The notes beneath the pieces were generated by a model, which saw only the letters and a list, made by a program, of their open reading frames with translations, had not been told where the DNA came from and ran no database searches. The position numbers and the translations under genes are program-made. A stretch of 64,000 nucleotides of DNA from Paguma larvata (taxonomy: Eukaryota; Chordata; Mammalia; Carnivora; Viverridae): positions 61,415,312-61,479,311 of the forward strand of contig CM057826.1 of the NCBI GenBank assembly GCA_030068075.1. The letters are read 5' to 3'. Below are positions 11,757 through 22,729 of this stretch, one piece after another; positions within the stretch are counted from its first letter, which is position 1, and each line of letters opens with the position of its first letter.

Positions 11757-12285
11757 ACCCAAGATGGCCTCTGTGTGTTGGCCTCTGTGTTGGCGATTTC
11801 TTCACTGCAGGACAAGATCTGTTCGTTTAAAAGCCAACTGGTGCCACACTCAAATTTGTATAAGGCCAGTTGCTTTAAACACAGCCCAAACAAGCAGATT
11901 TTTAGCCATTTAGAGCCTGTTTGCTTGGCATTCCCTGGAAAACTTCACCCCATACCTGTTGACCACAGCTAGAGCCTGTGGTTGGAAAGCCTCCAAGCTC
12001 CTCTGGCCTTTAGGAGTTCTGTGATTCAGAAATTCCATTCCCTGCTGCTGACCAACACCGCCTAGACATATAATCCTCTTCTCCGATCCTCCTCTTTCCT
12101 GCCCTCTTCCCCTTCTGAGTAACACCGTCTCAAGCCATAGCCTCTGGACAGACGCCCACCATGAGGGACTCCTGTCACCACTCTGTCCAAGCACCACCCA
12201 AGAAAGTTGATTGTGCGTTACTGCTTCTCATGATCATATTTTTTCCTTGATCCCACCCCAAATCCCTCAAACCCCTGACACAGAC
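11757..12285 (+). mobile_element. LTR-like insertion inside the L1 relic
   Basis: L1 sequence stops after TTACATAAATAAA and resumes at AAGAAAAGATGTTCTATACC, leaving about 530 foreign bases. The insert starts near CCAAGATGGCCTCTGTG, has a TATA-like CATATAATCC about two thirds in, and has a pyrimidine-rich 3' half, which together suggest an LTR. No TG...CA termini or convincing target duplication were found, so the class is uncertain. Confidence 0.35.
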
Positions 12286-12706
12286 AAACACAAGAAAAGA
12301 TGTTCTATACCACTGCCATCAGGGAACTACAAATTAAGATCATAATGAGATATCACTCTATGTCTATTAGAATAGCTAAAATTAAAGATACCGACTTTAA
12401 TCTGACTAGAATGTGGAGAAACTAGATCCCTTGCTTATTACTGGTAAGAATACGAAATGTACAGCCATGAGGAAAGTGGCTTGGCACACACCAACCAACC
12501 CAAGGAATTTCAAGGAATCTTAGACATTTACCCCAGAACAATGAAGACATACGTCCACATAAAAGCCTGCACACAATTGTTTTAACAGCTTTGTAATCGC
12601 TCAAAACTGCAAGCAACAAAAATGCCCTGCTGTTGGTGAACGGTTAAACAAACTGGTCCGTCCATACCAGGAAGTACTGCTCGAAAATAAAAAGAAGCGA
12701 ATTATT

Positions 12707-12882
12707 GGGGCGCCTGGGTGGTTCTGTCGATTAAGCGGCTGACTCTTGATTTCGGCTCAGGTCATGATCCCAGGGATGTGGGATCGAGCCCTCCGTTGGG
12801 CTCCATGTAGAGTGCGTAGCCTGCTTGAAATTCTTTCTCTCTCCCTCTACCCCTCTCCCCTGCTCTCATGGGATCTCTCTTT

Positions 12883-12924
<42 letters not shown>

Positions 12925-12934
12925 GAAGTAAATA
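12707..12934 (+). mobile_element. Feliform SINE with CA-repeat tail
   Basis: Starts GGGGCGCCTGGGTGGTTCTG. The tail contains a CA microsatellite. Flanks AGAAGCGAATTATT (12693-12706) and AGAAGCAAAGTATT (12935-12948) agree at 12 of 14 bases. Confidence 0.95.
12885..12922 (+). repeat. (CA)19 microsatellite
   Basis: An uninterrupted 38-base CA run inside the 3' end of a SINE; likely length-polymorphic. Confidence 0.98.
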
Positions 12935-13270
12935 AGAAGCAAAGTATTGAAAAATACAATAACTTAGATGGATCTCAAGGCATTGGGTGGAGTCCATCTC
13001 AAAAGGGCAAGTACTGTATGACTCCATTTAAACGACGTTCCCCAGATAAGAAAATTGTATTGATGTCGAATGCGTGGGGCTGTCCACAGGGGTTGGGAGA
13101 GTGGAGGGAAGGAAGTAGGTGTGGCTACAAAATGGAAGCACCAGAAGGACACCCGTGGCAATGGACTGGCTCTGGGTCTGTATCGCAGCCATTGTCATGC
13201 AAATCCACAGATGACATAGAACGGAACACACACATGGTACCAACGTCAAATTCATGGTGTCGATATTGTG

Positions 13271-14142
13271 TTTTTATGTAAGATATGGACAGGGTTCATT
13301 TAAACCAGCACGGTAGAATTTCCCCTAAACCACTCCACCCAGCCAGGCCGGTCCCCCTGTAAAGCATGGACTGATGTCCCCCGGGACGTCATTACTCACC
13401 ACCGCAGGCTACTCCCTACCTAGCACTCTGTGTGCTAACGCTCCCACCGGGTAAGCTGTCTCTTTACCAGGAGTAAGTCGTATTTGTTCTCAAGCCCGTT
13501 GGGACCACTTGAACTGTTTTCCTAATTACTTAATTAAAATAAACATAATAAAAACCAATCAAATAAGAGTGGGATAAGTAGGAGGCTTGCTGTTCCGATG
13601 AAACCTAAATCGAAGGCTTTGGAAAGGCTCAAAAAAAAAAAAAAAAAAAGCAAATCGCACGTACGAAATTATGGATGTCGCTTTAGGCGTGGGCGCGCCA
13701 ACAGTAAGAGCCAGAGGGGGTAGGAATCTTAGAAACCCCAAAGGGTGCTGCGTTCCGATTGTTTCCCAAAGATCTCTGAGTTCTTGCTCCCTTTTACAGA
13801 ATCCTAAACGGTAAATTTCAGACGTGCATTGTGAGTAACGCTCATATAGGAAAGACAACACGGAAGACTGATCTGAGGACACGCACAAAGGTCTGGGCTC
13901 TGTATCAAAAGGTTAGCAGTGGAAGAGACTTAGACACAGACAGCGGTCGAATAAAACGCTTTGTGTAATGTGTGGCAGAATCCCTGAATCCCCCTTTCAA
14001 ACAACTACCACTCCGACTGCTTCTAAATGTTCCTTCTACACTCCCACGTATAAATGTGGCAGTGTACACCGAGAGCCACCTTCAGAGTTCTACCCTCTTG
14101 TCCAGTCATTCCACTTTGAGAAATTTCATATAAAAAAGATTC
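13271..14142. other. Intergenic, no gene
   Basis: Apart from a 20-base A-run at 13630 I recognise nothing here; the open frames lack any resemblance to proteins. Confidence 0.45.
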
Positions 14143-14158
14143 AAAAATCTAGAAAAAG

Positions 14159-14374
14159 GGGCGCCTGGGTGGCTCAGGTGGTTAAGCATCCGGCCCTCGA
14201 TTTCGGCTCAGGTCATGATCTGGCTGTTTGTGAGATCAACCCTGCATCGGGCTCTGCGCTGATGGTGCAGAGCCTGCTTGGGACTCTCTCTCTCTCTCTC
14301 CCTCTCTCTCTCTCTGCCCCTCCCCAGCTCACACTCTCCCTCTCTCTCTCGCAAAATAAATAAACATTTTTTTT
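14159..14374 (+). mobile_element. Feliform SINE with 16-bp target duplication
   Basis: Starts GGGCGCCTGGGTGGCTCAGG and ends AAATAAATAAACATTTTTTT. AAAAATCTAGAAAAAG flanks it perfectly at 14143-14158 and 14375-14390. Confidence 0.97.
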
Positions 14375-14390
14375 AAAAATCTAGAAAAAG

Positions 14391-15224
14391 CTCTGTGTGC
14401 AAAGATGGAGTGTTTCCGTAGCAGTGACTTGGTTTATCGGTCACCCGAGAGCAATGCTCTCATTTTCTTTGATGGGTTTATGCCCCGCCCCGCTGCGTAC
14501 AGTGTCGGTCCTACTGTGCACATCTAGGCAACTCAGCCTCTGCCTTTCCTCAGTCTGGGCATGTGACCCAGGTTAGATGAATCATACTCCTTCTCTGTAG
14601 AACCATAACATGAGGAAACCACAGCTGACACAGAGCCTCTCTGACAGGAGAGCTGTATCCACACGGTCAAGTAGCTCTTGCACCCCAGGACCTCGGAACC
14701 TCTTCAATTCCTGGACTGCTAAGTCACCTGGGTCTTCACTCCCCTTGTGAATTCCACAAACCCGCCCTTATCCTTCAGGCGAAGGATTTCACTTTCCTGT
14801 CTCAGCAGGCCAGAGTTGGCTTCTGTTACTGGCTGACAAAGAACCCTAGCTGACTTGATTTTTAAAGGTAGGAAAGCACAGACACCATTTAAATGTCAAA
14901 GAATCAGAACACGGCAAAGTAAAGCATAGTTTCTCCGGTCAAAGAAATATTAGGCTATCATTAAAAAATTATAGTTATTAGGGCCTGCAGTAACAGAGAG
15001 ATGTCTACAAGAGAATATCTGTGAAAAAAATCCTGGTGTAAAATTGTATATGCAATATTATTACAACTATATAAAAGTATACACACGAGAGCTTAACATA
15101 GTAACACTCTATTTGGGATTATGTGTTTTGGGGTCTTTTTATAGATTTTAAAGTTTTTTATTCATTATAATGGTCTTCTTTTCGAAAGAGGAAACTTGAG
15201 TTTTATGTTTGTGGGTTTTTTATC
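14391..15224. other. Intergenic, no gene
   Basis: No recognised gene or named repeat; the 14870-15180 part is AT-rich with several L1-like A-rich words but nothing diagnostic. Confidence 0.4.
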
Positions 15225-15452
15225 TTTATTTATTTGTTTAAGGTTTTGTAGGCGTATTTATTTTGTGAGAGACAGAGACAGAGAGCGAGTGGGGGAGGGG
15301 CAGAGAGAAAAGAGAGAGAGAGAATCCCAAGCAGGCTCCTTGCTGCTAGCACAGAGCCTGATGCAGGGCTCGAATCCAGGAAGCCACGAGATCGTGCCCT
15401 GAGCCGAAACCAAGAGTTGGACCCTTAACTGACTGAGCCACCCAGGAGCCCC
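15225..15452 (-). mobile_element. Feliform SINE
   Basis: Reverse-orientation copy running from an A-rich tail (TTTATTTATTTG on plus) to GAGCCACCCAGGAGCCCC. Target repeats are not clear. Confidence 0.92.
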
Positions 15453-16167
15453 TATTGATTGATTGAAAAGGCTTTTCAGGACCATCAACGGAAGCCAGCT
15501 CCGGAGGGGTTCAAAGGTCACCTGTTCCCGAACCATCCTTGTTTATCTCAATAGTCTTGGAAATTATTGGCTTCAGAAAGCCAACGTCCTTCTTGGAGAA
15601 ACTTGCATCTTTCTCTCTCTCCTGAGGTTATAAATCTTATTGTGTCTTTGAAATGTAAACACAGCCCAACTAGCTCCTAAGACTGAAGCTAAAAAAAAAA
15701 AAAAAAAAAAGGTTGGGGTGGGTGGGAATAAGCCTTTTGAAAATACAAATTGTTAGAAGGGCTCCTGTGCCCAAACCCCTACCACGGCCTCCTTAAGAGT
15801 ATCTTCTCCACAAAACTTAGCAACTATAAAGTCTCCACATCTGTCTTTGATGTCTTTGCATCATATATGTTGTAAATGTAAGATATTTTTTTCTGCCTCT
15901 GGACGGTATTATGAAGATTGAGTTGTAAAAGAGCTGTATTAGTTGGCTTAAAGGCAGGTGCTTGTAAGGATCGATAGGGCATTCTATAACTCTCAGAGGG
16001 GCAGAAATTAACACAACGTTTTGGAAGTTCCCGTGAGCTGGGACATAGTAGCAAAGCTAATTGAAGGTTGCCGGTTTAATTAAAATGAACATATCAGTTT
16101 CAGCATTAAAATTAAAACTTTTTCTGCCGGGATCTACTTAAAGTCCCTCAAGTCAATGCTCTCTCTA
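15453..16167. other. Repeat-poor AT-rich intergenic
   Basis: No gene. There is a 20-base A-run at 15691. The stretch 16040-16165 has clustered TAATTGAAGG and TTTAATTAAAATGAACATAT words and no repeat signature; see findings. Confidence 0.45.
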
Positions 16168-16176
16168 TTACAAAAT

Positions 16177-16734
16177 GTTTTTAATGTTTTTTATTTTATT
16201 TGAGAGAGAGAGCACAAGTAGGGGGAGAGAGGCAGATGGGGAGACAGAGAGCATCTCAAGCAGGCTCCATGCTCAGCCAGACATGGGGCTCGATCTTATA
16301 TCCCTGATGTTGGGCTAGGGCAGAGGGAAGGCTCCATACAACGGAAACCGACCCAAGATGGCCGACATTCCCGCCACAACCCTGAAGGAGGGACCCAAGA
16401 TGGCCGAAGTTCTCACCACAGCACTGGGAGGCGGACACGTCATTCCAGTAGACCAATAGGACTTTAACTCGTCACCAGTTTCGAAATCTCCTCCCCAAAC
16501 CCATTAAAAACCCCTAACCCCTAATCTCAGCGCGACTTCCCCGACTCTTCTCTTGCGAAGAGTCGCGGAATTTCGCCCGAGGGTGCTTGCAATAAAGTGT
16601 ATTTTCAGACCACATTTTGCCTTGGCGGTCTTACTTTTATCCATCAGCGACTCATAACCTTACACCTGAGATCACGGCCTGAAATGAAATCAAGAATTGG
16701 ATGCTCAACCGACTGAGCTACTCAGGGGCACCCG
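16177..16734 (-). mobile_element. Feliform SINE split by a solo LTR
   Basis: The two SINE halves (16177-16307 and 16670-16734) join in frame with the SINE consensus if the LTR and one copy of CCTGA are removed. TTACAAAAT flanks the whole at 16168-16176 and 16735-16743. Confidence 0.93.
16308..16664 (+). mobile_element. Solo endogenous retrovirus LTR (357 bp) with 5-bp target duplication
   Basis: It begins TGTTGGGC and ends CTTACA (TG...CA termini) and is flanked by CCTGA at 16303-16307 and 16665-16669. Within it, in LTR order, are CCAAT at 16453-16457, a TATA-like ATTAAAA near 16503, and the polyadenylation signal AATAAA at 16591-16596 followed by a TG-rich stretch, so U3, R and U5 are all present. 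ACCCAAGATGGCCGA occurs twice in U3, each with the YY1-like AAGATGGC core. No internal genes remain, consistent with LTR-LTR recombination. The absence of internal sequence prevents naming the retrovirus; the promoter layout suggests a gammaretrovirus-like class I element. Confidence 0.88.
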
Positions 16735-17145
16735 TTACAAAATCTTTTTAAAAATAGTTTGGGACAATGACTGGCTTTGTCTGATGTCTCATGAAGTTTT
16801 TATGGGTAATCTCAGCCTAACTGTTAAGAACAAGTAAATCGCATAGATGTAAATAAAATTTTTTAAAGTTTCAGGTAAAATTTTAAATAGTTTCCCAAGT
16901 CTTTTTGGTGACCTAAAACCTTAAAGTTTTGCTGACTTAGGTGAAGTCAGGAGTTATTAAATTCATTAACTATCTAGATCGTTTCCAAATAAGAGAAAAT
17001 AATGAATCACTAATTACCAAACACAGGCTTATCTAATTTCGGCTTCCTTGTTACAGAAAGACCAAAGGTAAATTTGGGTCTGTTGATAAACATTTCATAT
17101 ATGTGCTTTCTTGAAAGACTATGCTATTAAAAAACACGTTTCTAA
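16735..17145. other. Repeat-poor AT-rich intergenic
   Basis: No gene. The 16890-17050 part is AT-rich with ATGAATCACTAATTACC and CTTAGGTGAAGTCAGGAGTT and no repeat signature; see findings. Confidence 0.45.
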
Positions 17146-17288
17146 GGGCCCCAGGGTGGCTCAGTTGGTTTAGCATCCACTCTTGGTTTCAACTCAGGTC
17201 AGGATCTTGCGGTTTTGCAAGAATTCAAGCCCCACAGCCAGCTCCGTGCTGACGGTGCAGAGCCTGCTTGGGGTTCTCTGCTTCACAA
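17146..17288 (+). mobile_element. Truncated feliform SINE
   Basis: The head CCCCAGGGTGGCTCAGTTGG through GAGCCTGCTTGGGGTTCTCT is present, but the CT-rich tract and A-tail are missing. Confidence 0.9.
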
Positions 17289-17379
17289 GACCAATTATAA
17301 GCCTTAACGAAAACCTGACAGACCCCCTCGGAACTGGGGCTGTCCCTGTCACCCTCAATCATCAGGTAAGGCCGAGTGA

Positions 17380-17570
17380 CCTAATGAGATCCTCCAACTT
17401 AAAAAATTTTTTAATTGCCCAAACTGCTGGCCTTCCCTGGCCCGGGGTATTGCCTTTGGTCTTGCTGACTGTTCCCAGTAACTCTTACTCACTCTACATG
17501 AGATGGTCACGGCAGACATCGGTCTGCAGCCTTCTGTAACCTTCTGGCCCCTCATGGTCGTATGCTACTC
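17380..17570 (+). pseudogene. Decayed retroviral integrase-like fragment
   Basis: In one plus frame the stretch LPWPGVLPLVLLTV is followed, after a frame change near 17500, by YEMVT. This is the order and spacing of the conserved LPW..VLPLALL...SPYE(M/I)(V/L)(T/Y)G segment in class I endogenous retrovirus pol, at the end of the integrase core. The match is short and broken by at least one frameshift. No LTR pairs with it; the solo LTR 0.7 kb away has its own target duplication and is separate. Chance similarity is not excluded. Confidence 0.4.
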
Positions 17571-18100
17571 TGACTGGTTACTGCAAGGTTCTAACGCCTT
17601 CTGCTCAGGCCTAGAACCAACAAGAGGAAGAAGGCTTCCCCACACACTTCCCAGAGTGTCCTCTGGCCCCTCGGTGGCCAGAAAACCACATCCCTAGGTC
17701 CCACATCCTGTGGCATGATGTCACAGCCAAATTCACAAGTAGAGAGGTGGCCCACATGGGAGGTGTCAACCAAGAGAGAAAGAAAGAAACAGTGGAAGGT
17801 ATCTGAGAAAGCTAACGTTTGTACCTCAAGGTACACATCAGCTTGAGGGAGTGAAGAAAAACGGGACAAACCGTGAATAAAGGTGATCCAGGTCAACACT
17901 GAGCCTGTTTGTAAGTGCCTATTTGGAGAGTTTGAGTGAAATGTTACTTCCCAAGGTTTAGAGAAAGGGGCTCTGGAGTTAAGTCAGAGTTTAAGCAAGC
18001 CCCGCCCCTCGGCAGTGGAGTCCCTGAGCTCCTTCTGTTTCTCCGTCTGCAAATCTAGGCGAACACTCCTCACCTCCGGGAAATTAAATAAAATAACACC
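17571..18100. other. Intergenic, no gene
   Basis: It might include more decayed retroviral pol sequence next to the fragment at 17380-17570, but nothing diagnostic is visible. Confidence 0.35.
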
Positions 18101-18211
18101 CCTAGCAGCATCCGGCTGGCTCAGTCAGGGGAGCAGGCAACTCTCCAACTCAGGGTTGTGAGTTCGAACCCCACATTGTGGGTGGAAATCACTTAAAAAT
18201 AAATAACATTG
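18101..18211 (+). mobile_element. Short tRNA-derived carnivore SINE
   Basis: Contains CTGGCTCAGTCAGGGGAGCA and GTTGTGAGTTCGAACCCCAC with an A-rich tail; AAATAACA words occur on both sides. Confidence 0.85.
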
Positions 18212-19212
18212 CTATATTGGTACATGCAGATGCCTAATAAGTCCGTAGAAGGTTTCTTCCTTTTCCTTCTTATGTGATCCAACATTGTTCACCTGTCGTA
18301 ATGACGAGGTATTCGGCAGAGGAGTTTAAGACCCGAATAACTCCCCGTGACCCCTTTCAAATCTCTCAGTTGTGTACATTTCAGGTAAGAAAGAAAGGTA
18401 GGATGACGATAAAGGAGTTATCAGCTGCGGGGTATGAATTTTAATGAGGTTTAATCTTAGAACAATTTTCTGAATGTATCCTTAGCTTTCTTCACTCCGC
18501 AAATATTTGCGAAGCATCTGTGGGTCAGGTGTAGATTCCCGGACTGCGTTTCGGTGAATGTACACCTTGGGAGGCGGACTTTCAGAATTCAACGTTGCGA
18601 GCAGAGTATCATTTTGATAACGCGAACTGTGAAAGCAAATCCTCCCGTATCTTTGCAGCTCGGGAAGCAGGCTTGGGGAGGGTGCCGGCAGGGGTTACGC
18701 GGTAACTGCTGCGACCCGGATGGTGGCTCTCGCTATCTGAGGGACTTGTTCTTATTTCAGTCACGTCTTGCTTTAGCACATGCTGTTCCCAGTAACTGGG
18801 TTTCGCTTCCTCGTCCTTAAAAAAAAAAAAAAAGCAAAACAACAAAACAAAACTTCTCCTCTAAACAACCTGGGCTTCCCTTCCTCCATCATCGCCCCAA
18901 GGTAGTTCAGACACCTGCCTTCTGCCCGCTGTGTTACAGCCCCCGCTGCAACCTCTAGTGATTCCGGACTTCTGGTCTGTATTTCCACACCAGATGAAGG
19001 GCTCCTTGTGGACAGAATCACGCCGACTCATCTGGCTAAGCTCGACACATGCTTGACACGTAGCTGGCCCCCAATGGAGGAACGAAAGGAAAGAGCAAAA
19101 GAGGAAGGAAACCCACTACTTTCATATATAAATACTTGTCCATATACATAAACATATAAATCCATGAATATAGAGATATGTATGACTGGGTCAATATATA
19201 AAAGAATAGGCA
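18212..19212. other. Intergenic, no gene
   Basis: No recognised element except an A-rich run at 18820-18855. ATAT-rich sequence at 19125-19215. Confidence 0.45.
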
Positions 19213-19229
19213 TTTTATACATTTGTTTA

Positions 19230-19442
19230 TTATTATTCTTATTTTAATCTTTATTTTTGAGAGAGACAGATTGTGAGCAGGGGAGGAACACAGAGAGACA
19301 GAGACACAGAATCTGAAGCAGGCTCCAAGCTCTGAGCCGTCAGCACAGAGCCGGACGTGTGGTTCGAACCCACAAACCGCGAGTTCATGACCTGAGCTGA
19401 AGTCGGATGCTTAACCAACTGAGCCACCCAGGCGCCCCATTG
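19230..19442 (-). mobile_element. Feliform SINE with 17-bp target duplication
   Basis: Reverse copy ending CACCCAGGCGCCCC. The flanks 19213-19229 and 19443-19459 (TTTTATACATTT.TTTA) differ at one base. Confidence 0.95.
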
Positions 19443-19459
19443 TTTTATACATTTATTTA

Positions 19460-20615
19460 GTATATAGAACATGAGTTTTGATGAAGGAATTTTGCAAAAT
19501 AGTTTTGGTTTTAATTTTAGAGTTTCAGCATCTCAGTTCAATGGACAAAGAATCATCATTCTTGTTCTTGCTGAAGAAACTGAAAGAGAGGAGAAATTAT
19601 TTCATTCAATTTACTTATTAGTCACAACTTATAAATGGACCGAAACCCCATTCAAACGGAGTTCAGAGAATTTATTGGCTCTGGTACTTGCGAGTCCAGG
19701 GAGCCTGTTATCTTTGGGAACAGCTGAATCTGGGGGCTTTTCCTCCTTCTCAGCTGTTTTCCTCCAGGCTGACTTTATTCAGATTCAGATTTACATCATC
19801 GATACTTCTAGAAACTTCAGTGAACAAAAAACCAACGTTCCAGCAGCGGCAACGGAAGTCTCAGAACTGAGTCCCATTACTATGTCTTGAGTCCTGTGCG
19901 GATCTCAGAGCCCAAAACTGTGACGCAAGGTGGGGGGGGGGTGCCCAAACAGGTCTGGGCCATGGCTTACTCCCAGAGTTCGGGGCGGAGTCAGAGCCCC
20001 CTGAATACCAGGGGAAAGAGTGGGAGGGCTGTGGCTCTCCAAAAGCACGTTCAGGTACCGTCGACAGAAGAGGGAACGGATGCCAGAAGGCAGAACAGTA
20101 GTTGATCACAGTACAATGATGACAGAGAGTGGCATTGACGGCTTTCTATGGGCTAGAACTTGGCAAAGTGCCTGAGGTGGTGGGGGTGGAGAGCAGGGTT
20201 AGTTCCTGAGCTTGGGCAGTTGCACTGGGAATAGAAGGGAGGGAGGGAGTGGAAAGATACCGGGGAGGGGGGCTTGGGAGAGTCAAGGTAATGATCAGGC
20301 TGTTTGGGGCCAGGAGACAGAACAGAGAGGGAGGCAAACAAGATAGCCGAGGGACATGCGGACTGGACAGAGGGCATGAAGACCCCTGCTGCAAGGGGGA
20401 CTCTCAGGCATGCGTTCTACCCTTAAGGCAACCCCGTTTCCCTTTAACATCATGCAAACCCGGGAATCTCATTTCCCAGTTTAAGGAAACCTCCTTACGC
20501 TCTTGGTTCATTCAAAAGGAGCCTGGTCTTTGGAATCTAACTTCCAACAAACACACAACTCTATTATTATTATCACTCTTAACCTCCCGATTAAATAGAA
20601 GGAACATTGGATTTG
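19460..20615. other. Intergenic, no supported gene
   Basis: A 139-codon plus frame at 19471-19890 is open but overlaps a repeat-like pattern (GAGAATTTATTGGCTCTGGT), is not similar to a known protein, and has no gene context. A run of ten or more G lies at 19931. Confidence 0.45.
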
Positions 20616-20619
20616 CAGT

Positions 20620-20765
20620 CTAACACACCTTGTCAAATCCTGCTCACCCACTTGACAGCTATGTGAACTTGACCAAGTCCCTTCCCTCTCGGAGCCTCGG
20701 TTTTCCAAATTGTAGAACGGGGGTTAACCAGAACTACCTCATAATGTTTTTCTAATGCATGTCAG
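20620..20765 (+). repeat. MIR SINE relic
   Basis: CTTGACAGCTATGTGAACTT and CTCTCGGAGCCTCGGTTTTC are the MIR core and its 3' neighbour. Confidence 0.75.
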
Positions 20766-20998
20766 CCACTAGATAAGCCCCACAATACACCAAGGACTCA
20801 ACTCCTATTAGCTGCTCATACTGTGACTCACCGAGCTGTAAAGTTTATAGGTCTAAAAAAGCCCGGGAATGAGTTCTTCAACAAGATGGCGACTAAAGCC
20901 AGCATCGGAAAGTCCCAGATGTGTCGACAGCATTGGAATTTTTCATAATGGAGCAAATACTTCCACTGTCTGAAAATCAACATTAAGCCAGGGACTTT

Positions 20999-21018
20999 CC
21001 CCCGCCCCCGCCCCCGCC
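20999..21018 (-). other. Potential G-quadruplex run
   Basis: Three five-base C runs and a final CC, separated by single G, give a G-rich minus strand with single-base loops. A fourth full G-run is missing. Confidence 0.5.
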
Positions 21019-21354
21019 TCAGCACCACTCAGGATTCCCAGAGGGTAGCAGTACTTAGAGAATTCATTTTTAATCATCTGAGCCACACGAGAAAAGGTTG
21101 TATCTTATCAAACTACTGCAGGGCAGAAACGAACAGGAGGGGAAGGGAGCTCGGCTGGATTTGAACTTGAGCGGTGGGCTGCACTTTGGTAGGAAAGCCA
21201 ATGACTTGCTGTTTTTTCCCCCCGCCCCCCGCCATGTAGGCCCACCCCTCATCCCCCAACACTCACTGACTCCTAGTCATTTGTCTGGGGACAGGGCTCC
21301 AGGAGACCAGACCTTTACCCTGAGTTGCTTATGGTTCATAGCTGGGGTTCGTGA

Positions 21355-21530
21355 ACTGTTTCAATAAACCACCAGATAGGGAGTATCTTAGACTTTGCCG
21401 GCCACATGACTTTGGTTACAACTACTCATCCCAGCCATTATTGCACAAAAGTAGCCAGGAGCAATCGGTAAACAGACGGTGGGGCTGTGTTCCAATAACA
21501 CTTTACACGTGGCCGTAGTTTGTGCTTTGT
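21355..21530 (+). mobile_element. hAT-type DNA transposon relic
   Basis: GACTTTGCCGGCCACATGAC, GCACAAAAGTAGCCAGGAGC and GGCTGTGTTCCAATAACACT follow the order of a Charlie-family hAT element whose consensus reads ...TTTGCAGGCCATATGG...AATAAAACTTTATTT. Confidence 0.6.
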
Positions 21531-22151
21531 TTATTCTATTACTTACCGACGGAGAGGTGTTCAAGTTTCCTTCCTTCTTCAAAGCAATTGGCAGTGGAAA
21601 TTGTTTGCTGAAAACACGAAATCAAAACTGATACGAATATATCTTAGGCATTTTATTTTGCCTTACGGCGTATTGAAATGAGAACTCACCTTGCGCTAAA
21701 TGCTGATGAAACTATGACTTGGGGGTGAGCCACGGCGAAAACCGTGCTCAGAAGCAAACGCATAGCTTTAAATGCCTATCTTGACACAGAAGAAAGTCTG
21801 GAAGACGCTCATCTAAGAATCCATCACAAGAAGTTAGAAAAGGAAGAGCAAATGAAACCCAAATGAAGTAGAAGGAAGAAAATAGTAAAGAACAGAAATT
21901 AATTAAATAAAATAGAGGCAAATTAAATCTTAGATGGAGAGCATCTTGTATATAATAGACACGCAGTGAAGGGTAGCCTTCCCTTTCACTTCCGTGGCAA
22001 TGCTGCCAGCAGTTACCCAAGTCAGCATAAGGCTGGTTTTGGAGCCGAGATAAATAGATTTTATCACATTAAGGAAGAATCGATAAATTCCTATTTTATT
22101 AGTAAGCATTGGATTGCAACAAATGCCTTTCAGCAGTCATAGAGGTGATCG
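21531..22151. other. Intergenic, no gene
   Basis: No recognised gene or named repeat. Confidence 0.45.
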
Positions 22152-22170
22152 CCTGATTTTTCTCTTTAAA

Positions 22171-22371
22171 GGTTTTTTTTTTTAATGTTTATTTTTGAGA
22201 GAGAAAGAGAGAGAGAGCAGGGGAAGGGCAGAGAGAATTAGGGACAGAGGATCGGAAGCAGGCTCTGCGCTGACAGCAGAGAGCCCAACATGGGGTCTCG
22301 AACTCACAAACTGTGAGATCATGCCCTGAGCCGAAGTCAGATGCTTAACTGCCTAAGCCACCTAGGCGCCC
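22171..22371 (-). mobile_element. Feliform SINE with 19-bp target duplication
   Basis: Reverse copy. Flanks 22152-22170 and 22372-22390 (CCT.AT.TTTCTCTTTAAA) match at 17 of 19 bases. Confidence 0.95.
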
Positions 22372-22729
22372 CCTAATCTTTCTCTTTAAATCAATAATTT
22401 GATCAGTTTCCAGTATGCACTCCCCCTTGAATTCCTGAAATAAACCCTCCTTGGTCCTACCATATTGTTTGTTTTCTTTCATTTGCCAGAGGTCTTTTGT
22501 TTTTTTTAAGTCTTTCACATTTACCTAGACACAGCAGTGGGGCTTCTAATACTTTAGAATTTTGTATTAGTATTCATAAGTGCCATTAATCTGTAGTTTT
22601 CTTTTTGTCTCAATTTTTATCAGATTTACTATTGTTATTGTGTAAATAAAGGGAAAACGTGATTCTTTTCCTTTTTCTTTGCTCTAGATTAGTTCAAATA
22701 AAATTGGAATCATCCATTACTTATGTAGC

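Larger units (their letters stand above)
10860..13270 (+). mobile_element. Decayed L1 (ORF2 parts and 3' end), multiply interrupted
   Basis: Sense L1 blocks run in order: an upstream ORF2 piece (TTCTCTGACCATCCAGAATT, near 10880), a later ORF2 piece (ATTTTGACAAGGGTCCTCGA near 11112; TTAGACTTCATCAAAATGAA near 11503), the 3' ORF2 part (12290-12706) and the 3'UTR (12950-13270). Many stops and deletions rule out function. It is broken by SINEs at 11396 and 12707 and by a 0.5-kb insertion at about 11757-12285. Confidence 0.75.

Noticed and set aside
19471..19890. 139-codon plus frame
   Set aside because: It lies over a repeat-like pattern and has no recognised domain or gene structure.
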